Assembly: GCA_022747635.1 (NCBI GenBank)
Contig: JAKTNV010000024.1
Coordinates: 682,001 to 746,000, forward strand
Direction of reading: 5' to 3'
From: Hetaerina americana
Taxonomy: Eukaryota; Arthropoda; Insecta; Odonata; Calopterygidae
DNA: 64,000 nt
The position numbers were made by a program, and so were the translations under genes. The notes beneath the pieces are model-generated. The model made no database searches, was not told the DNA's origin, and was given only the letters and a program-made list of their open reading frames with translations. Positions 26,094-37,060 of the stretch are shown here, in pieces; the stretch's first letter is position 1, and the number at the start of each line of letters is the position of its first letter.

Positions 26094-26172
26094 AGGGAAT
26101 CTTGAGAGAAACCCAGAGGCGGGAGGTTAGGAGAGGGAATCTTGAGAGAAACCCAGGTGCGGGAGGTTTTCT
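26094..26172 (+). repeat. Two-copy 40-bp tandem repeat
   Basis: AGGGAATCTTGAGAGAAACC and the following bases (to GCGGGAGGTT) occur twice in a row with a 40-bp period, starting at 26094 and 26134. The copies differ at only a few positions. It is a recent local duplication inside otherwise unique sequence. Confidence 0.9.
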
Positions 26173-26930
26173 GAATTTTCATAACCACTGCATGTCGCAT
26201 GACATGATAGAATTAATGAGAGGAGCGACTAAAACTCATCTCCGACTACTTCAGTACATTTCATGCCTACATTTTAAACATCACTTATTTCCTATCGCGT
26301 ATTTTGAAGCTGTTTCGTCCATCGATGCATAGGTTATTAAATCTTAATATGTAAGCAAAAACTAATAACGAAAAGTAAAGTGATTAACAGAAAAGTTTGA
26401 AGGTATATTTTGGCAATTTTTCGCATTTTACCGAATGATACTCAAATATTTACCTTTCTACAACATCATATTTTTAGGTAAAAGCAGTTCCTTAAGTTAT
26501 TTCGTCTGAATGACTCATGATACGCTATTATAAGTAATACTGAACAGTTGTGCACAAACTTATCCGCCGAATAAAGAATTTGATTTAGACTGGGAGAGGT
26601 CTTTTCCCACAACCCCTGAATTCGTGTGCTTGCGCAACTTCGCACAAATAGAGATAGGTGAAAATCGGATGATTAGCCAAAAAAGTCTTAATCTGACCTA
26701 TTCTATTATATAATATATTCCACTAATCATCTTAATTGCTCTAAGTAATGACCACCAAAGTCTTAATTTTAGGGCTTTTTCTTGCGTTTTCAGAAAATAT
26801 TTATATAGTAAAAAGAATTCAAAGCAAAACATATCAATTGTCATTTTCACAATTCACTCCCACGACTCAATGAAAATGGGAAACCTTTACATTTTACCGA
26901 ATTAAGCGCAAGGAAAAACACAATACCCGA
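26173..26930. other. No gene recognised (AT-rich)
   Basis: This is AT-rich, with no frame or motif that I can support. Confidence 0.55.
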
Positions 26931-27770
26931 CCTCTTGCCTTCTGAGTGAGATGGCGGTGGAGAATGGGTAAAGAAGACGACGGGAATAGGAGGGAGTGCC
27001 TCTTTCTCCTGTTTTTTCATCGTTTTTCGAGTTTTTATCTCTTCCCTAAAAGTCCACCGCTCCCTCTCGGATGACTAATCGCCCACTAATTGTTTGTTTG
27101 GGTGCGATCCTCAGACGGGAGGGCGGGACGATGTGGCGAGAAAGGAGGCCGGGCGGAGAGGAAAGAGCGAGGGGAAGTGTGATGACTGGAGAGAGAGAGG
27201 GGGCCAGGGCGCAGGGTTGAGGAAGACGAAGGGAGGAAAGTTAGTAGTTTTGGCAACGTGCCAAAAGCTGCGCAGAACTCGGGCGTGCTGGGAGTATTGA
27301 ATGAAGCCGGTGGTTCTCCCTTTCGCTCGTACACACCTTCGAACCCCCCCCCCCCACCCTTCATGGGAACGAGGAGGACGAGGTGTGAGTTTATTTGAGT
27401 TGAATGTACGAGCGAAATGACCAGCGAAAGGGAAGGGGTGTGTGTGGAGGGATGGGGAGGGGTTGGAGAGGGTGGGGGGAAATCAGGGAGAAAGGAAGGA
27501 CCTCAGGGAGTCGAAATTGGGAGAGGGATGAAATGAATCATGAGAGATGAAAACAAAAAGGGCTCCCGGGTCAAGTGGCGAGCGGGCTGCGGGGAAGGGA
27601 GGGGGGTGGAGGAAGGGTACGGCTGGAATCTGATCAGCGGAATGGGAAAGGACGAAACGCGTGATGGAATATCACTGGGTGAACACCACCACGAGCAGCC
27701 ATCCACTTGTTTGGCACCGAGGCCGAGAGTGCCAGAATGGCGGGCGGGATTTTTTTCGCCGAGGATTAAC
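26931..27770. other. GC/purine-rich island, no gene recognised
   Basis: The plus strand is purine-biased with CpGs, and there is a run of about 11 C at 27345-27355. Frames of 68-104 codons on both strands are low-complexity. It may be a regulatory or promoter-type island; nothing decides this. Confidence 0.45.
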
Positions 27771-30305
27771 AAAGCTTTCAAGGTGATGCAAATAAGCGTT
27801 CGATACTCGTTTTCCACTTGATACTAACACTCTCTAAAGGCAGCATCATGGAATATTCTTCAGAATTCCACCAATTGGTGGCAAAATAATCAGATTGAAT
27901 CCGTGCTTAGTGATCTCGTTTTCCTCGTATAGGGATGCTTATTCAACGAAAGCACTTTGGCAGGGAGAATATTCACATATTCTCGAATTCCCATGATGTT
28001 TTCATGCCAATGCGTTTTGACACCTATTTTGATCCTTGATATTACGTATGTATAGATTATACATTTCTTCTCCCTCAACGAAAAAACCTAAGGCCCGAGA
28101 GTATTGTACGTGATTTTGGTGTTTCCGTTTTCGGTTAGGTGCCGCTCGTTATAATGTAAATGGAATTGCATTTTTAATCCGTTGAGACATTAAACAGTGG
28201 AACCTTTCGCCAATGCTATGCTCTTTCCAAAAACGACTGCCGCGCCCAATTCTTTAAACCTATTAATAAATTGGCATAATCACTCACCCGTCCTTAAAGA
28301 TACATATGGCTGAGTCAACTGATTAAGAGAATAACGGCTACTTACCTAATGAGTACGTTCATTAAAACCGCATAAAAGTGTCAAAATTGAAGATTTTAAT
28401 TGTTCATCAGTTTCACAGGGGAACCTTAAAATGGGTACTGCATACTTCTTTGATTTTACTCACGAGATTTTCGTCTTGATGAGAAAAGTTAGTAATGGCT
28501 AAATTTATTATAAATTGGTAATATAACGGGTGGAGGATGATGCATATCTATAATCTATTTAAATCTCAAGTTAAACCTTCGAAAAGTAACAATGGAAATA
28601 ATAAGGTGTCGTCATAGGCAAATGAATTACTATTTTTTGTTTTTAATTGAAAAGTATAGAAAATCCCGCTTTTTAAATTGCTGGTAAAGGTGGTGGGGTC
28701 ATCCCTGGGCAAACACTTTCATAAAATTATCCCTTTGGATCATTTTTCAATTACAAATAGCTAAATTAAGGTAAATTAAATGCCATAGTTTTGTGAATGC
28801 CGAGTGAGAAACAAGAATCGTAACAAAATCATTCTTCCATATATCGAGGTATCTGACCAACTGAAAGCTTATACTCCTTATTTATATAGGGGAAGTTGAT
28901 GATCTCTCTCCGAATCAGAAACATAGTTATAGAATGGTACATTGCACATGTGTACATTTTAAATGCAAAAACAAAGTTTTTTGTCACAGTCAACTTCAGC
29001 TTCGATGGCATAGGATTTCCATCGATTTTTGTTCTGTGGAATTTTAATCTTTATTTTTGCATTTGGTCTTTTGGCAGTGATTTTTTTCTTTTGCCACAAG
29101 TCACGACATGCTATAACTTGACAGAAAACTGCCTCGTTACTCGAGAGAGAGAGCTTGAATTTATGATGAGATGGAATTCTGGCGGGATGTGGAAAATTGC
29201 TTGAATTATTCGCATTTGCAAAGTTTTTGAGGTTTTCAAACCAATCGTAGTCAGTTATCACACAAAGTGTTGTCATTTTGATTTTTAGTAAGTAATATTC
29301 AGTTTTATTTGCCCTCACATTGTTCTTTTGGGGTTTACTGAGTACCTTTATCCCTTATTGGATAGAGAACCTTGATATGGTGAAATCTAGATGTAATTTT
29401 GGCTATACGAGGGAATGGTGTAATTAAGGTCCGTAAGCGGGAGGAGGGGAATCATTTTATCCATTTAATACAAAGAATATTCTAGCAGAAATACGTTTTT
29501 CGTGGTTGTACCCGAATAGGGTGAAGTTTTAGGTTCATATGTACTTTAATTTCTAGGTCTCGCATTCGATCCTGGAGGAAAATAATCAAAGCAGGGACAA
29601 TTACACAGTACCGCACACATTTGGGGACCGAGCAAGTACGGCACGCTAACAGATGAATGATGAATATTTGCCAAGCCTTGGGATCAGGAGTCGGATGTTA
29701 GCCTCATACTCTTCAAACCTCGACTGGACAAGCCACGATTCGTGCCGCATTACTTTAAAGCAGGCGTAGGATAAAATGCGTAGTAGCGAGGTTTTTCGGA
29801 TAAAGCGTAAATGTTACATTATAAGTACCAATCCAGTAATTTGAACTATAATTATGAATTGAAAAATTTTATGTGCAACTTCATCACGTTGAAGTGTGCA
29901 TAATATATTTATCTTGATAAAGATCTAGTTATATGTCACAGTTTCATTTCCAATAGTTCCTATTTTCTCTATGTATACTCTTCAGCGATATATACTTTAA
30001 AACTACGTATTTACAATATCTATGGCATAAAACACCGCTCCTGTACAAATAAAAGAAAAAATATGGTTCGAAATTGCATTTAAATGGGTTGACAAGAATG
30101 AAACATTAAGATAATAGAAAGTTAGTAATTTACAGACATGCTTTGGAAAAACATTTCGCACCAACACTGATTTAATAAAACAATTAATCAAAATAATTAT
30201 TCAAACATTAATATTATTTGCTTCAGTGATCACATAAACACTTATTTCAGATGATTTGAAGATTAAAATTATTTATAATGCAACAATTTCAAAGTGTAAA
30301 AATAA
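27771..30305. other. No gene recognised (AT-rich)
   Basis: This is AT-rich. Two opposed frames at 28896-29318 (102 and 119 codons) overlap antisense and match nothing that I recognise. Confidence 0.55.
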
Positions 30306-30517
30306 TTCGCCTTGACCGGGATTCGAACCCGGAACCCTCAATGTCCGGCCGAATGCTTTAGTCATTTAAGCTATCGAGGCGTTCTATAGCATTCCGACAT
30401 TTCCAAGGTCAAGGCGAATGACTTTTCCCCACTGAAATATTTGCATTGTAATACATATTAGCGGATGACTCCATCAAAAGTTACTGCTGCGATATCTCCC
30501 GCAGTTTCTTCGAATTT
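30306..30517. repeat. tRNA-derived SINE, family B, inverted composite copy
   Basis: A tRNA-like head lies on the minus strand at 30309-30380. It is closed by an almost complete acceptor stem (GCCTCGA against TCAAGGC), has a D-arm-like GCTTAAATGACTAAAGC and a box-B-like GGGTTCGAATCCCGG. Outside this, GGTCAAGGCGAA at 30407-30418 is the perfect inverse of 30306-30317. From there a SINE body continues on plus to 30517. The body (30440-30517) recurs at 30761-30838 behind a plus-strand tRNA-like head. The structure looks like two SINE-B parts in opposite orientation sharing a short palindromic junction. Confidence 0.75.
30309..30380 (-). other. tRNA-like SINE head (72 nt)
   Basis: This can fold as a near-complete cloverleaf: seven-pair acceptor stem with one C/A mismatch, D arm, five-pair anticodon stem including G-T pairs with loop CCGGACA, and a T arm. 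Position 33 is C rather than the invariant T, and related sequence recurs with SINE bodies at 30673 and 54.2 kb. I call it a SINE head rather than a functional tRNA gene. Confidence 0.65.
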
Positions 30518-30672
30518 GTCAAAGGTAAAAAAACTTTCGTTTTGCCAGTTGGCTCTAGCCTCGTGAACTATGGTGCATCGCGCACGACTACGAATGCCTG
30601 GGACAATGTATGCACGGTATTTTCTCACATCTTGTTCATTTAAAGCCCCGAGGATTCGGAGTGTATGAGGAC
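30518..30672. other. Spacer between the two SINE-B copies
   Basis: No feature is recognised in these 155 bases. They separate the first SINE-B body from the second tRNA-like head. Confidence 0.5.
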
Positions 30673-30838
30673 GCCGCGATAGCTTAACTGGCTAAAACAC
30701 TCGGCCGTGCATCGAGGGCTCAGGGTTCGAATCCAGGCTAATGATTTATATTCTGAAAATTTTGCATTGTAATACATATAAGTGGATGACTTCGTCAAAA
30801 GTTACTGCTGCGGCATCTCCCGAAGTTTCTTTGAATTT
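30673..30838 (+). repeat. tRNA-derived SINE, family B, direct copy
   Basis: The tRNA-like head starts at 30673 (GCCGCGATAGCTTAACTGGC, box A-like). It has a five-pair anticodon stem CTCGG/TCGAG and box-B-like GGTTCGAATCC at 30724-30734. The body follows; its last 78 bases (30761-30838) match 30440-30517 at about 88% identity with no gaps. The acceptor 3' strand is decayed. Head and body together define family B. Confidence 0.75.
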
Positions 30839-31430
30839 AAAATCATTTATGCTTGTAAAGGTCGTCTTTTATTTTATTTCACTTCATATGATCAATTTCC
30901 TCTACCTTATTTCGGCCCGCTCAAATTTTACAGCATATTTTATTGCATGACAATCCTCGCAACCTATATCCCAAGATTTCCTTGGGAAATACTTGTTCCC
31001 ACTTGCATCTCTACATCGTACTGAATGAAAGCTGAATTAAAAAAAATATATGTCGGAATAAATTCCAAGCTTCATGTACAGACTAATAACTTTGAAAAAA
31101 AATTTCCTTCTTCTATATTGGATTTTTATTTCTTTGGAGCGCAGAGAAAGGAATTTTTTTGGCCTCTATTTTTCAACCTCTTTCCCCCATAACAAAGAAC
31201 TTCACTGTGGACCAAAGCCTCATCGGCGTTTACGCTCCGGTGGCCCATAAATTTCCCAAACACTTGCTCAAACGTTTACCGTCCATTTATTACAAGTGGC
31301 CGAGGAATGGGAAATATCAGTGCACATTCCCTTTGCAGTTTACCATTCCACGCGCACAAACGATTCGTGTCATTCAGCAGTCTGGAACATGCCCGCGAAC
31401 ATACAAGCAGCTCTGTTAGCGCGACTCTTA
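30839..31430. other. No gene recognised
   Basis: A plus-strand frame of 86 codons at 31159-31419 is open, but I recognise no domain in it. The rest is AT-rich. Confidence 0.5.
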
Positions 31431-32000
31431 CCATCTAGTAAAAAACATATCTCCCATCTGTAAAATCGTCAAGGATAGAGCATCGTGGGAACGCTATCGC
31501 TATCGATCGAGCCAGGATACTATCGACAGTTGAAATTCTTACACTATCCTTAGAGGAAAGTCGCCGATATCGATGGGCGGTTTCCCTATCGCTCTGGCGG
31601 AGCGTGAAACTTCTCCGCAGGAGATTCCGAAAGGGGAAGCGACGAAAATATCTTGATTTGGGAGAGAAGCACGAGAGGTGAGGAGCAGGAAGATTTTGGC
31701 CAGGGGAGGAGACGGAAGAGGAGCAGAGGAAGGGAGCACGAATGAAGATGGCAAGGTGGGTGTCGGAAGGGAAAAGGAACAAAGGAGGCGATAATAGAGT
31801 GATATACGGCCATTTCGGAGGCGTGGTGTGTGGAGGGGGGAGAAATGGCGGGGACGTTTGCCACCACGACACCCTGCGGCGTCATAAATAAGTCAAGTCG
31901 AGTGTCGCTCCGGAGGATTTAAGTCTCCCCTCAGGGTGGCGAAAATGGGAGGCCACTCTGACGTTTGCAATTAAAAGGGCTGGCGAATGGGCGTGAGCGA
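31431..32000. other. GC-richer island, no gene recognised
   Basis: This is purine-rich on plus from about 31600 to 31870. The 145-codon minus frame (31435-31872) and its overlapping neighbours are Ser/Pro-rich and look compositional. Confidence 0.45.
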
Positions 32001-32114
32001 TTATTGTGATGGAAGGGATGATGTGAAATCATCCTTTTCGTGCTCATTTTCTCGTATCTTTCTCTGCCACTCTCCGTCACCGGAAAATTCACAATCGGAG
32101 GGACCTGAAGGCGA

Positions 32115-32262
32115 ATGAGTTTTTTAGAGCGTACTTTAAGCAATATTGCATGGCCTAAGTTCTTCGTTTTGTCGATGGCGATTCGTTCAGCGTTGATGGT
32201 CCCACCTATGTATGAAAACTGTGTAACTTTCGTAATCTGGAGAGAGCGGCGAGTATATGCTG
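32115..32262 (-). pseudogene. Possible fragment of a LINE reverse transcriptase C-terminal part
   Basis: On the minus strand the translation reads KVTQFSYIGGTINAERIAID and then a basic stretch. This resembles the segment that follows the reverse-transcriptase core in RTE/CR1-type LINEs (typical pattern V..F.YLG..I...G). It is short, isolated and surrounded by unrelated sequence. It may be coincidence. Confidence 0.3.
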
Positions 32263-32399
32263 ATATTAAGATGAAAACCCGTTCAATAATATGGGTAAAG
32301 ACTAACGGTGTTGTGGACATCTGCATTGAATATGTATTTGCATTCATTTGGATATTTCGCTGCCGTGAAAATTCCTACGAGGAGAGCCGTTTTTGATGA

Positions 32400-33585
32400 G
32401 CCATAATATTTCCACCTTGATGTCATTATCTCTCGACCTTCAGCAGTGTTTTCCTTGGCAATAAACACGCTACTTTTGTACAAGCATAAACTCTAAAATG
32501 TGGTGGTTAATCAACAAGATGATACAGGTCCTGTATTACGTTCACTTTATGCTGATATACGTAATTTTCGTGATGTGAGAGTAAATTCCAGGAAAGAATA
32601 CGAATGAAGTCATGTAGAGAGAAGGCAAACAAAATAATTGAACGCATTTTGAAAATGATGCACAACAATATGATGCATGGATTTTATTAGAATGAAGAAA
32701 TGCAATATAAACTTTCTGTTTGGAAAACACAATTGTATTTTTTCCAATATATTTCATATTTAATATTCGCCATCTAAATTGTTGAATGACATAAAATACC
32801 TATCAACTATTATTTTTGTTTCTGCTTATGTAATTTAAATAACCCTTCTAATTTATTCGAAACTTTTCAACACAACGAGACAAAAAGATTGGTTAGATAA
32901 ATGTATTCCTCGGAAAGTATCCATAATTGTTTTACTACTTCGTTGTGAATAGCCAGTTTTGGGTGGAAATCATTGAAATCTATTTGTGAAACATGCGCAT
33001 AAAATATTCTTAACATTAATTACTAATATAGGTATTGCATGTGATTATTATTTGAGTTGATCAATATTATGTGCAAAAACGTCGATATGAATTAAATATG
33101 ATAAAATACCATAATTCTTCACTTTATTGAGAAATTTAGGTGTCTTATATAAATAACATCAAACATGACAATTAGAATTCCAAAAAATAATTTTATAGAA
33201 ACATCTGAAGTAAGCTAAAAAAAATTGTATTCATTGCAGTATGCTATTTGGTATTACAATGATAAAGGAGAGCTCTTGATTATGATCGTTTCTATGAATA
33301 GAAGGTAAAAATAGCAGTAGTTTTTGCCTGGAAGAAGCTAGTACAATGTATTCTGTTTAACGGATTCTTTTGGAAGAATCACATCGATTCACTCTTGGAA
33401 ATACCGAATGCTCATTTTCTTAAATTCCGTAAGTATGTTTAAATCAAGCAGGCACCTACAGCTAGTGGTCACTTTAAAGGTTCTAAGAGTCTCTATGCCT
33501 GGGAATAAGGTGGTCCAATTTGAACGGGGGTGGGTTTCTGTAGTGGAGGACGGTTTGGGAATATAAGCATGTCTGCGGATATGGT

Positions 33586-33588
<3 letters not shown>
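32400..33588. other. No gene recognised (AT-rich)
   Basis: This is a very AT-rich interval with no supported frame. Confidence 0.55.
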
Positions 33589-33661
<73 letters not shown>

Positions 33662-33688
33662 GTGTATATATATATATGTGTATATATA

Positions 33689-33731
<43 letters not shown>
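33589..33731 (+). repeat. (TA)n with embedded 16-bp period
   Basis: A pure (TA)n run of about 58 bases (33589-33646) is followed by alternating TA/TG repeats. TGTG blocks fall at 33661, 33677 and 33693, an exact 16-bp period, and then (TA)n resumes. Tyr/Ile frames across it are artefacts. Confidence 0.95.
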
Positions 33732-33734
<3 letters not shown>

Positions 33735-33788
33735 GTATAACACTTAGCACTAGTGGACACAGAAAAAAACACAGAAACACAAAAAAAA
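33735..33788 (+). repeat. Left arm of 54-bp inverted repeat
   Basis: It begins GTATAACACTTAGCACTAGT and ends in an A-run, and is the inverse of 34021-34074 with only a few differences in the A/C-rich half. The arms enclose about 230 bp, including a small hairpin GGTGGT/ACCACC at about 33813-33828. Confidence 0.9.
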
Positions 33789-34020
33789 GAGACTCACTAT
33801 TTTTCGAATTTTCGGTGGTCGTTACCACCTTTATCAAGGAAGAGAGGGACAGAACTGAAGTGAATACGAGGGCTGGAGCGATGGATGGAAGGGGAAGGTG
33901 GGGAGAGAATTCCGAAGGGACGGGTTTGGAGGGGTAGCGTTAGAAGGGTGGGGAAAATCTAGAAGATGATGGGGTGGAAGGGGGATGAAAATATAAATAA
34001 TATAAAAAAATATATAATAA

Positions 34021-34074
34021 TTTTTTGTGTGTTTCTGTTTTTTTGTCTGTGTCCACTAGTGCTAAGTGTTATAC
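34021..34074 (-). repeat. Right arm of 54-bp inverted repeat
   Basis: This is the inverse of 33735-33788. It is followed shortly by a (TA)n tract and SINE-A copy 2. The arms look like identical element ends placed tail to tail. Confidence 0.9.
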
Positions 34075-34109
34075 ATTATTATTCACGTCAGTGAGACTTT
34101 CAAAAATTG

Positions 34110-34110
34110 T

Positions 34111-34138
<28 letters not shown>
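34110..34138 (+). repeat. (TA)n microsatellite
   Basis: About 29 bases of uninterrupted TA directly abut the 3' end of SINE-A copy 2. Confidence 0.95.
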
Positions 34139-34143
<5 letters not shown>

Positions 34144-34394
34144 TAATCAACCCGAAGGTCGGTTTGGTAGGTGATAGCACAGTTCACCCAGTACTAAGTC
34201 CAACGGCGGGTGAAATTCAGACATCAGGGTTGGGGGGCCAGTTCCTTTCCTTGAGCCGGTTATGGCTTCCCAGGAAGATCTAGTCCCCGAAAAATCACAT
34301 AGCTTGGGTGGAGCTGCAGGTGCCCAGAGAGGCTTACCTGAATCGAACCCGGGATCTCCAGTTAGTAGTCCAACGCCTGGACTACCGTGACCCA
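34139..34394 (-). repeat. tRNA-derived SINE, family A, copy 2
   Basis: This is collinear with 2775-3050 from CACAGTAATCAACCCGAAGG through to the tRNA-like head at the right-hand end. It differs by scattered substitutions and short deletions in the head, where the inner CCC stem and a box-A segment are shortened. (TA)n tracts lie on both sides, so it inserted into, or was flanked by expansion of, a TA repeat. Confidence 0.88.
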
Positions 34395-34406
34395 CATGTA
34401 ATGTGT

Positions 34407-34437
34407 GTATATATACATATCTATATATATATACATA

Positions 34438-34487
<50 letters not shown>
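34407..34487 (+). repeat. (TA)n microsatellite with CATATC interruptions
   Basis: This is a TA-rich run with two TACATATC interruptions and then about 50 bases of pure TA. It lies on the tRNA-head side of SINE-A copy 2. Confidence 0.93.
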
Positions 34488-34490
<3 letters not shown>

Positions 34491-36530
34491 ACGTATGTAG
34501 ATACATATAAAAGGAATATGCCGACTTTTGTATACACTTAGTTAAAAGAATGAAGATTATCATTTTAACCCCAAAACTCACTAATAGTTGAATTTCACGA
34601 ACTATTGACTATAAAAGAATTGATTCTGGTTTTCACTTTTTATGCGAGACACAACAGATAACATTTGACTTTTTGAGTTTTTTCTTTTTTAAATTTTATG
34701 AACTGATTTTCACACGAGTAATTTTGATGGGTGATTACTAGCATAGCCTCTACGGCCAATAAAAGTAGTGAAGAGGTTTCCTCAACTATATCCCATACTG
34801 ATACTGAAAAAGCGCACCTCTGTCGACGAAAGTTCATCGACCTCGTGCCCCCGTTGAAGAGGTCGAGGTCGGTGTACACCTCCTACAGCTGGGCTACCAC
34901 CATAGTACCCCTTAATCTCCTGGAAAGTAGGAATTTGGTGAAGAATTCGAGGCTATAGCTAACTTAGCATTGTGATCCCATTTCAATTTTAAATTTTCTC
35001 ACGTTTTACGCTGTTTCCCTTTGTACATTGAACTTTTCAAAATCTGACTCACTCATTCAATTCTCATCCCAACCTTATATTTGTATCAAAAGGACTACTG
35101 TTGTTATATTAGTAGCTCTCTTCATGTTTGCCGAAGTCAATACTAGTTACATTTTTTTTCAATGGATTCATGCTCAAAAGATTCAGATATGCATGAAGCT
35201 AGTGGAGATGTGTAATTGAAATCAAATGGAAACCTTTCATTCATTAGGGATGATCCATTTTAATACCAGCAAGCAATGCAAAACTTTAGTCTCATTAAAT
35301 CAAGCAAATCTTTGAAAACAGTGAAAAAAACCGAAGCGTACCTAGAATTGCTGAAATTTCCCTTTAGTTTTTCAAAACAAACCGGAAAAATATTCAATAT
35401 GTAGGTATTTACCAATTTTCCTATTATCATGTTTAACTCCCATAAATGACTTTATTAAAACACTTCCGTAACAAATTTGGACTTAAGATACGAATTTGAA
35501 ATAATGGTCTGCGATTAAAAAGTTTATTGTCAGCGTTAGGTAAAAATAAGAATGCCTTCAGTATTTTGTTCAACTAAAATAATGCCCATCGTTATCATAG
35601 GACTAATGAAATATTCTAATGTATTAAGAAGATGCTGAATTTTTACAACGAAAACATTCTGTAATAATATGCCAATAAAATATAATATCATAAAAATTTT
35701 GAAAAAATTCAGGCGTAATATTTAGTGTCGCCAGAATTAGTTACGTACTTCAAAATGTAATCAATGACTTCTTAACCAGGGTCGTTGATCTGGATGAATG
35801 TAATGGGGGAATTCCCATATAAATTTGGATCACTGATTATGAATTGGATGACTCCAAAAGATAGAAGAAAATATTTATTCATTTTGGACATTAAACATAA
35901 TTAATTACCATTCATGTGTTCATGTTCATCTAGACATTTGCATAGACGAATTCATTATGCTATTGTCGGGATGGACCGAAAAGTTATTTTACAAAGTGTA
36001 CCTTTATTAAGTTGATTATTAATTACTTTAATCGATTTTAATTGACTCACAAGTTTCGTAAATTATCCGATTTCCGCTGATCTTATTTGTCTCTGATCTT
36101 CCGTTCTTAGATTTGCAACTAACCGACTAATCTCGCACTTTGGGAACAGAGCTGGTGGTAACCTCCGGGAGACACCTCACCAGGGCAACGCTCTTTGCGT
36201 CCGGAAAGTAGACGATAAAATCTCCAAGCCTACAATCCCCCTTCCGAGGCAATAATGGTGACACTTAGAGAAGAACCCTAACAGGAACCACTACCAACTC
36301 CTACAATGAACCGTTCCGCCACCCAACCCAAAAAGGATTTCCGTTTCTCGCCCGGAGAGTACTACCGGCATAGTCGTTCCAAACTCGACCACAAAAAAGT
36401 ATTACGCAAAGTTAAGAGGGACTGATAAAGTTCCTAGCCCCGAAAATGTGAGCGCACGTCAAAACTATTCATATAACCCTTAACTTTTAGAACTTTTCCA
36501 ATGCAGGTCGACTGGGTTTTCTCATTAGGT
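34488..36530. other. No gene recognised (AT-rich)
   Basis: No supported frame. A patch at 34720-34960 of higher GC has opposed 75-79-codon frames, and 36100-36440 is also of balanced composition. I recognise neither; they could be unlabelled old repeats. Confidence 0.5.
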
Positions 36531-37060
36531 CTGTCATTTACACTTTGTGTTAGCATGCCTTTCGGTTGTTTCATCCGCCTCCTCGCTTGGAATTTCTCGC
36601 AGCGGCGTTTCTCCAGGAGGAGAAAGACATTCGTGATGCGCCGACGAGATGAAAAGAAATCTGGGTGATACGCGTGCGGAACGAAACATTTTCCACATTC
36701 CCGAGTGCTTAGACTTGGGTAGAATAAGCGAGCTCAGGAGCTTGGCGTCGCGTGCAAACGCGTTCAGAGCCTGCATTTGTGCCGTGCTAGGAGAAAAAAT
36801 CGCGTGTTTTAGTGGATGGGTATGTGTTTTATTCGCGAGCGTGCGCATTAAAAAAATGTACCCCCGGGGGCACTTCAACATCGTGACTCTTTTAGCTCTG
36901 ATCAACATGGATTGTTCAACGTGGAGGTGCCGAAGTACGTTTTTCACTCGGGCACACTTTTTTTTTCTTCCGGAAAGAGTGTCAATTTTTTGAGAAATAA
37001 AGATAGTCTTGAAAAATATTACGATTATGATCTTGGGTTGACATTCCATATTTCAAAAGG
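36531..37060 (-). other. Unrecognised 171-codon open frame
   Basis: The minus strand is open at 36534-37049, giving a basic protein with a Lys/Ile/Phe-rich N-terminus. There is no signal peptide, transmembrane pattern or domain that I can name. The plus strand also has 114- and 101-codon frames over much of the same interval, which weakens the coding case. It could be an exon-containing segment or chance. Confidence 0.2.

Noticed and set aside
30309..30380. Functional tRNA gene on minus strand
   Set aside because: The cloverleaf is nearly complete, but the base before the anticodon is C rather than T, the anticodon stem relies on G-T pairs, and related heads with SINE bodies lie nearby.
33389..33937. 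Frames with long Tyr-Ile repeats
   Set aside because: They are direct translations of the (TA)n microsatellite; no flanking domain supports coding. The same applies at 34147-34581 and 54017-54510.
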